64,000 nt of DNA. Origin: G036327475 sp036327475 (GTDB lineage Bacteria; Pseudomonadota; Gammaproteobacteria; Enterobacterales; Enterobacteriaceae). Below, piece after piece: positions 63,241 to 64,000 of the stretch. Where the stretch lies: the NCBI RefSeq assembly GCF_036327475.1, contig NZ_CP132913.1:1550001-1614000 (forward strand), given 5' to 3'. Under the pieces are notes generated by a model, which was not told the origin of the DNA, did not search any database, and saw nothing but the letters and a program-made list of their open reading frames with translations. Numbering within the stretch: position 1 is the first letter of the stretch; every line of letters begins with the position of its first letter. The position numbers and the translations under genes were made by a program.

Positions 63241-64000
63241 CAATCAAAAATGGGCATCGAATAGCCGGCTAACGAGATAGCAACCGCGTGATCGAAAATT
63301 GAACCGAGCTTCACCGCCGCCAGCACCTCCACGGGAACGACTACTAGTATAGGCGAAAATCATGGCGCAAACCTCCAGCTCAAAGGTCGCCTGGAAACGC
63401 GGGAAAATTCCTGATATATCGACAGCTGGTTTTAAAGCGAGGTGCCCAGATCCCAATTTTGTACCGCCGCATCAGCGCCTGCTCTAACGCCATATCCAGG
63501 CCAATGTCTGGATATCCCCGATGCCGGGAAACCAGTGTTTGGTAATGGCACGGGCCATTTATGGTGTACCAGACTGGTTAACATGTCCACATCGTTTGCT
63601 GCGGCGCATGTTCCGCCAGGCACTCTACTATCGAGCGCATATCACGAATAGAAACCTGCTCAGCCAGTAAATTCTGTAATACTTTAGGATATAAGCGAGA
63701 GCACATCCGGGATTAAATCCTTCGTAAGCTTTGGCATTTCACGACCCAAATGTGCCAGCAACTGCTGCGTTCTCTGGCGGCTAAACAGCTCCTTGGCATG
63801 TTGCATGAACAATTGACCGAATGAGTCGCGACTGCTGTGCTGGCATCCACCATAGTATAGCCCAGCGTCTTGGCCGCATCACACAGTACTTGGGTTACCC
63901 ATACGACCGGCAAGCAAACGCGTGTTCCTGACAGGGATCGCCTGGCAGCGTATCACTGATGTTACCGGAATTAATAGCCATCCAACACTCGGGATATGTA
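63241..64000 (-). pseudogene. flhA: Broken FlhA, flagellar type III export gate (C-terminal part, runs off window)
   Basis: Minus strand: WMAINSGNISDTLPGD (FlhA: WLAINPGTAAGTLPGE), LGYTMVDASTAVATH (FlhA: QGYTVVEASTVVATH), ELFSRQRTQQLLAHLGREMP and VLQNLLAEQVSIRDMRSIVE with LAEHAPQQ (FlhA: VLQNLLAEQVSIRDMRTILE). Frameshifts occur between these. The extreme C-terminus is degraded. The motifs fit flagellar FlhA better than virulence LcrD/InvA homologues. Confidence 0.85.

Noticed and set aside
63241..64000. Virulence-type type III secretion gate (InvA/SsaV/LcrD) instead of FlhA
   Set aside because: Sodalis has such systems, but the segments with VLQNLLAEQVSIRDMR and LAEHAPQQ agree better with flagellar FlhA.

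Overview
The window looks like the chromosome of a Sodalis-type insect endosymbiont (Enterobacterales), a lineage in an early, pseudogene-rich phase of genome reduction. The best candidate is Sodalis glossinidius or a close relative. Two things point that way. Gene order follows Escherichia coli block by block, and only about 21 protein genes remain intact against roughly 47 recognisable wrecks of E. coli-like genes. I see no insertion sequence, CRISPR array or prophage. The species name is inference; the enterobacterial affiliation rests on many protein and rRNA similarities recalled from E. coli.

Layout. (1) 1-4.9 kb: decayed nrdF end, proVWX (glycine betaine uptake), ygaY, ygaZH and mprA. 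(2) 4.9-10.1 kb: intact yfiF, trxC and pssA around decayed yfiP and patZ. (3) 10.2-17.5 kb: nanE and PTS EIIC remnants, then a complete rRNA operon on the minus strand (16S, tRNA-Ile, tRNA-Ala, 23S, 5S). (4) 17.6-30.0 kb, mostly minus strand: decayed hemG, trkH, pepQ; intact fre; decayed ubiD, rfaH, tatD; intact tatCBA, ubiB, ubiJ, ubiE, rmuC and udp. (5) 30.3-37.1 kb: a long graveyard holding ysgA, a yigM-like gene, ggt, a possible yhhA, and ugpQ/C/E/A/B. (6) 37.2-46.3 kb: intact rpoH, ftsY, rsmD, tusA and yhhQ, with decayed ftsX, ftsE, yhhL, a DUF1820 gene, yhhN, dcrB and yhhS. (7) 46.3-49 kb: a partly AT-rich accessory patch with remnants of a fumarylacetoacetate-hydrolase-type gene and a FAD monooxygenase. 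(8) 48.9-61.0 kb: decayed yhiN, intact pitA, decayed uspB, intact uspA, decayed formate dehydrogenase and rsmJ, intact prlC, decayed doxX-like and rlmJ, intact gor. (9) 61.2-64.0 kb: decayed yhjD, yhjE and the C-terminal part of flhA.

How it fits together. What survives is housekeeping: phospholipid synthesis (pssA), Sec-independent export (tatABC), ubiquinone/menaquinone synthesis (ubiE, ubiJ, ubiB), heat-shock sigma factor (rpoH), SRP receptor (ftsY), 16S methylation (rsmD), tRNA thiolation and queuosine supply (tusA, yhhQ), phosphate uptake (pitA), stress and redox (uspA, trxC, gor, fre) and peptide/nucleoside turnover (prlC, udp). What is lost is osmoprotection, glycerol-3-phosphate uptake, amino-sugar and aromatic catabolism, several regulators (mprA, rfaH, patZ) and membrane transporters. 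The clearest unexplained sequence-level signal is a recurring set of exact short tandem duplications (11 to 41 bp) confined to the decayed genes. I found no convincing new defence or biosynthetic system.
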